Positions 62,044-64,000 of a stretch of DNA of 64,000 bases are shown here, piece after piece; within the stretch, counting starts at the first letter, position 1; every line of letters begins with the position of its first letter. Where the stretch lies: assembly GCF_000025985.1 (NCBI RefSeq), contig NC_003228.3, positions 558,001 to 622,000 of the forward strand, in the 5' to 3' direction. Below the pieces are notes generated by a model. It worked only from the letters and a program-made list of their open reading frames with translations, made no database searches and was not told where the DNA came from. Source of the stretch: Bacteroides fragilis NCTC 9343 (GTDB lineage Bacteria; Bacteroidota; Bacteroidia; Bacteroidales; Bacteroidaceae). A program made the position numbers and the translations under genes.

Positions 62044-63750
62044 ATGAATACAGAAATTTTAGGAGTGGCGGTGCAGATTGTCCTGATGGTGGTATTAGCT
62101 TATCCGTTGGGACGTTACATAGCCCGGGTTTATAAGGGAGAGAAGACTTGGTCGGACTTCATGGCGCCTATAGAGCGAGTGATTTATAAGATATGTGGTA
62201 TTAATCCGCAGGAGGAGATGAACTGGAAACAGTTCCTCAAGGCGTTACTGATCCTGAATGCATTTTGGTTTGTATGGGGAATGGTGTTACTGGTATCGCA
62301 AGGTTGGCTTCCGCTCAATCCCGACGGAAACGGGGCTCAAACACCTGACCAGGCATTCAATACTTGCATCAGTTTTATGGTAAACTGTAATTTGCAACAC
62401 TACAGCGGTGAGAGTGGTCTGACTTATTTCACTCAATTGTTTGTCATCATGTTGTTCCAGTTTATCACTGCTGCCACAGGAATGGCTGCCATGGCCGGAG
62501 TTATGAAAAGTATGGCTGCCAAGAGCACTCAAACGATTGGTAACTTTTGGCACTTTCTGGTGATCAGTTGCACACGTATTCTGTTACCGCTTTCATTGGT
62601 GGTAGGTTTCATTCTGATTTTGCAGGGAACACCGATGGGCTTTGACGGTCGGATGCAACTGACTACACTCGAAGGACAGGAGCAGATGGTATCCCAGGGA
62701 CCTACGGCTGCGATTGTTCCCATTAAGCAATTAGGAACCAATGGTGGTGGTTATTTTGGTGTCAATTCTTCGCATCCGTTGGAGAATCCTACCTATCTGA
62801 CTAATATGGTAGAGTGTTGGTCGATTCTGATCATTCCGATGGCGATGGTATTGGCCTTGGGCTTTTATACCAATCGCAGGAAGTTGGGATATAGTATCTT
62901 TGGAGTGATGCTGTTTGCTTATCTGGCAGGTGTCTTTATCAATGTCGGTCAGGAGATGGGAGGTAATCCGCGTATCAGCGAAATGGGAATTGCCCAGGAT
63001 CATGGTGCGATGGAAGGAAAAGAGGTACGGCTTGGAGCCGGAGCCACAGCCCTATGGAGTGTCACCACAACGGTTACTTCCAATGGTTCGGTCAATGGGA
63101 TGCACGATTCGACTATGCCGCTCAGTGGAATGGTCGAGATGCTGAATATGCAGATCAATACTTGGTTTGGCGGTGTTGGTGTAGGATGGCTGAACTATTA
63201 TACCTTTATTATCATGGCCGTTTTTATCAGCGGACTGATGGTGGGGCGTACGCCGGAATTTCTAGGTAAGAAGGTAGAAGCCCGGGAAATGAAAATAGCA
63301 ACCTTCGTCGCTTTGTTGCATCCGTTTGTAATTCTGGTATTTACTGCCATCTCAAGTTATGTCTATACACATCACCCCGATTTTGTGGAGAGTGAGGGCG
63401 GATGGCTGAACAATCTCGGATTTCATGGTCTCAGCGAGCAGCTTTACGAATACACCTCATCGGCTGCCAACAATGGTTCGGGTTTCGAGGGACTGGGTGA
63501 TAATACATATTTCTGGAACTGGACATGTGGCATTGTACTTATCCTGAGTCGGTTTATTCCGATCGTCGGACAGGTAGCCATTGCAGGACTATTGGCTCAA
63601 AAAAAGTTTATTCCCGAGAGTGCCGGTACCTTGAAAACGGATACTGTGACTTTTGCAGTAATGACTTTTGCCGTCATTTTCATTGTTGCAGCTTTGTCTT
63701 TCTTCCCTGTACATGCGTTGAGTACAATCGCCGAACATTTAAGTCTATAA
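62044..63750 (+). CDS. kdpA: Potassium-transporting ATPase, K+-binding subunit A
   Basis: A 568-residue membrane protein with ten or more helices and the four selectivity-filter-like loops of the SKT superfamily. Examples are NCNLQHYSGESGLTYF, LGTNGGGYFGVNSSHPLENPT, and SSAANNGSGFEGLGDN, with the conserved ISFMVNCNLQHYS filter entry near residue 113. The C-terminus ends in FVVHALSTIAEH-like sequence. It binds and conducts K+ in the KdpFABC pump. It is the third frame of the kdp transcript and 21 bases before kdpB. Confidence 0.96.
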   Translation: MNTEILGVAVQIVLMVVLAYPLGRYIARVYKGEKTWSDFMAPIERVIYKICGINPQEEMNWKQFLKALLILNAFWFVWGMVLLVSQGWLPLNPDGNGAQTPDQAFNTCISFMVNCNLQHYSGESGLTYFTQLFVIMLFQFITAATGMAAMAGVMKSMAAKSTQTIGNFWHFLVISCTRILLPLSLVVGFILILQGTPMGFDGRMQLTTLEGQEQMVSQGPTAAIVPIKQLGTNGGGYFGVNSSHPLENPTYLTNMVECWSILIIPMAMVLALGFYTNRRKLGYSIFGVMLFAYLAGVFINVGQEMGGNPRISEMGIAQDHGAMEGKEVRLGAGATALWSVTTTVTSNGSVNGMHDSTMPLSGMVEMLNMQINTWFGGVGVGWLNYYTFIIMAVFISGLMVGRTPEFLGKKVEAREMKIATFVALLHPFVILVFTAISSYVYTHHPDFVESEGGWLNNLGFHGLSEQLYEYTSSAANNGSGFEGLGDNTYFWNWTCGIVLILSRFIPIVGQVAIAGLLAQKKFIPESAGTLKTDTVTFAVMTFAVIFIVAALSFFPVHALSTIAEHLSL

Positions 63751-63771
63751 GAATAGCAGGATAATAAAGTT

Positions 63772-64000
63772 ATGAAAAATAAGATGTCAGCTTCTATGTT
63801 TCAAAAGGAGCAAGTAATAGAAAGTATCAGGCAGTCGTTTGTGAAGTTGAATCCGCGAATGATGATAAAGAACCCGATTATGTTTACGGTAGAAGTGGTT
63901 ACCGTTATTATGCTGGTGGTAACGTTACTCTCTCTCTTCACTCCGGAATATGGTACTTTCGGATATAATTTGTGTGTGTTCTTAATTTTGTTTGTGACCT
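63772..64000 (+). CDS. kdpB: Potassium-transporting ATPase, catalytic subunit B, N-terminal part (cut by window edge)
   Basis: ATG 63772 opens MKNKMSASMFQKEQVIESIR, then SFVKLNPRMMIKNPIMFTVEVVTVIMLVVTLLSLF, the N-terminus and first helix of the P-type ATPase KdpB (motif KLNPR...KNPIMF). 76 codons are visible before the window ends. The phosphorylation site DKTGT lies beyond it. Confidence 0.93.
   Translation, partial: MKNKMSASMFQKEQVIESIRQSFVKLNPRMMIKNPIMFTVEVVTVIMLVVTLLSLFTPEYGTFGYNLCVFLILFVT

Overview
The window looks like a chromosomal segment of a gut Bacteroides, most likely of the B. fragilis group. Evidence: two SusC/SusD pairs, one under an ECF sigma/FecR pair; an L19, malate dehydrogenase, Kdp and arginine operon of Bacteroidetes type; many start-proximal boxes matching the Bacteroides -7 consensus TAnnTTTG (for example 9651-9658, 14957-14964, 60211-60218); and B. 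fragilis-type promoter inversion. The species is inferred, not proven.

Layout. 1-3560 (minus): arginine operon argR, a GNAT acetyltransferase, argG, argC, argD (cut by the window edge). 3887-4044: tRNA-Pro(CGG) and tRNA-Phe(GAA). 4485-10518: a hybrid sensor kinase with a cysteine cluster, a GadC-like antiporter divergent from a K+-channel-like protein, malate dehydrogenase and a CvfB-like S1 protein. 10621-12830: three envelope genes, two with a shared C-terminal domain (DUF4476 type). 12950-16925: a GT51 transglycosylase with a long AsmA-like N-terminal region, a stand-alone MutS-like ATPase and a secreted protein. 17099-28420 (minus): a glycan-use locus with ECF sigma, FecR, SusC, SusD, GH31 and GH36 enzymes. 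28866-34683 (minus): a MacAB-TolC-like exporter with two FtsX-type permeases. 34862-38807: ROK glucokinase, L19, and a 5'-nucleotidase whose two domains are separate genes in reversed order. 38875-44948: two tandem GH3/beta-lactamase-fold fusion proteins. 45196-52397: a second SusC/SusD/sulfatase locus. 52521-58272: outer-membrane protein, DUF4136 lipoprotein, S28 peptidase, MarR regulator and a four-domain sulfur-transfer flavoprotein. 58591-64000: an aspartokinase-like protein with a damaged KFGGTS motif, a sigma-54 activator and the kdp potassium-pump operon.

The most striking signal is an invertible promoter at 45196-45531. The second SusC frame has no usable start: a stop codon lies directly upstream of a headless signal peptide. 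Two 17-bp inverted repeats (45196-45212 and 45515-45531) enclose 302 bp. This segment carries, pointing away from susC, a TAnnTTTG promoter and an ATG followed by 13 codons. Inverting it in silico joins that ATG in frame to the headless signal peptide. The locus is therefore a phase-variable sulfated-glycan receptor system captured OFF. Other non-coding structures are a family of about 80-91 bp inverted-repeat elements (three copies), a 23-bp-periodic array of AACAT-GGGG-ATGTT sites, a 22-bp triple tandem repeat, and a near-perfect sigma-54 promoter in front of kdp.
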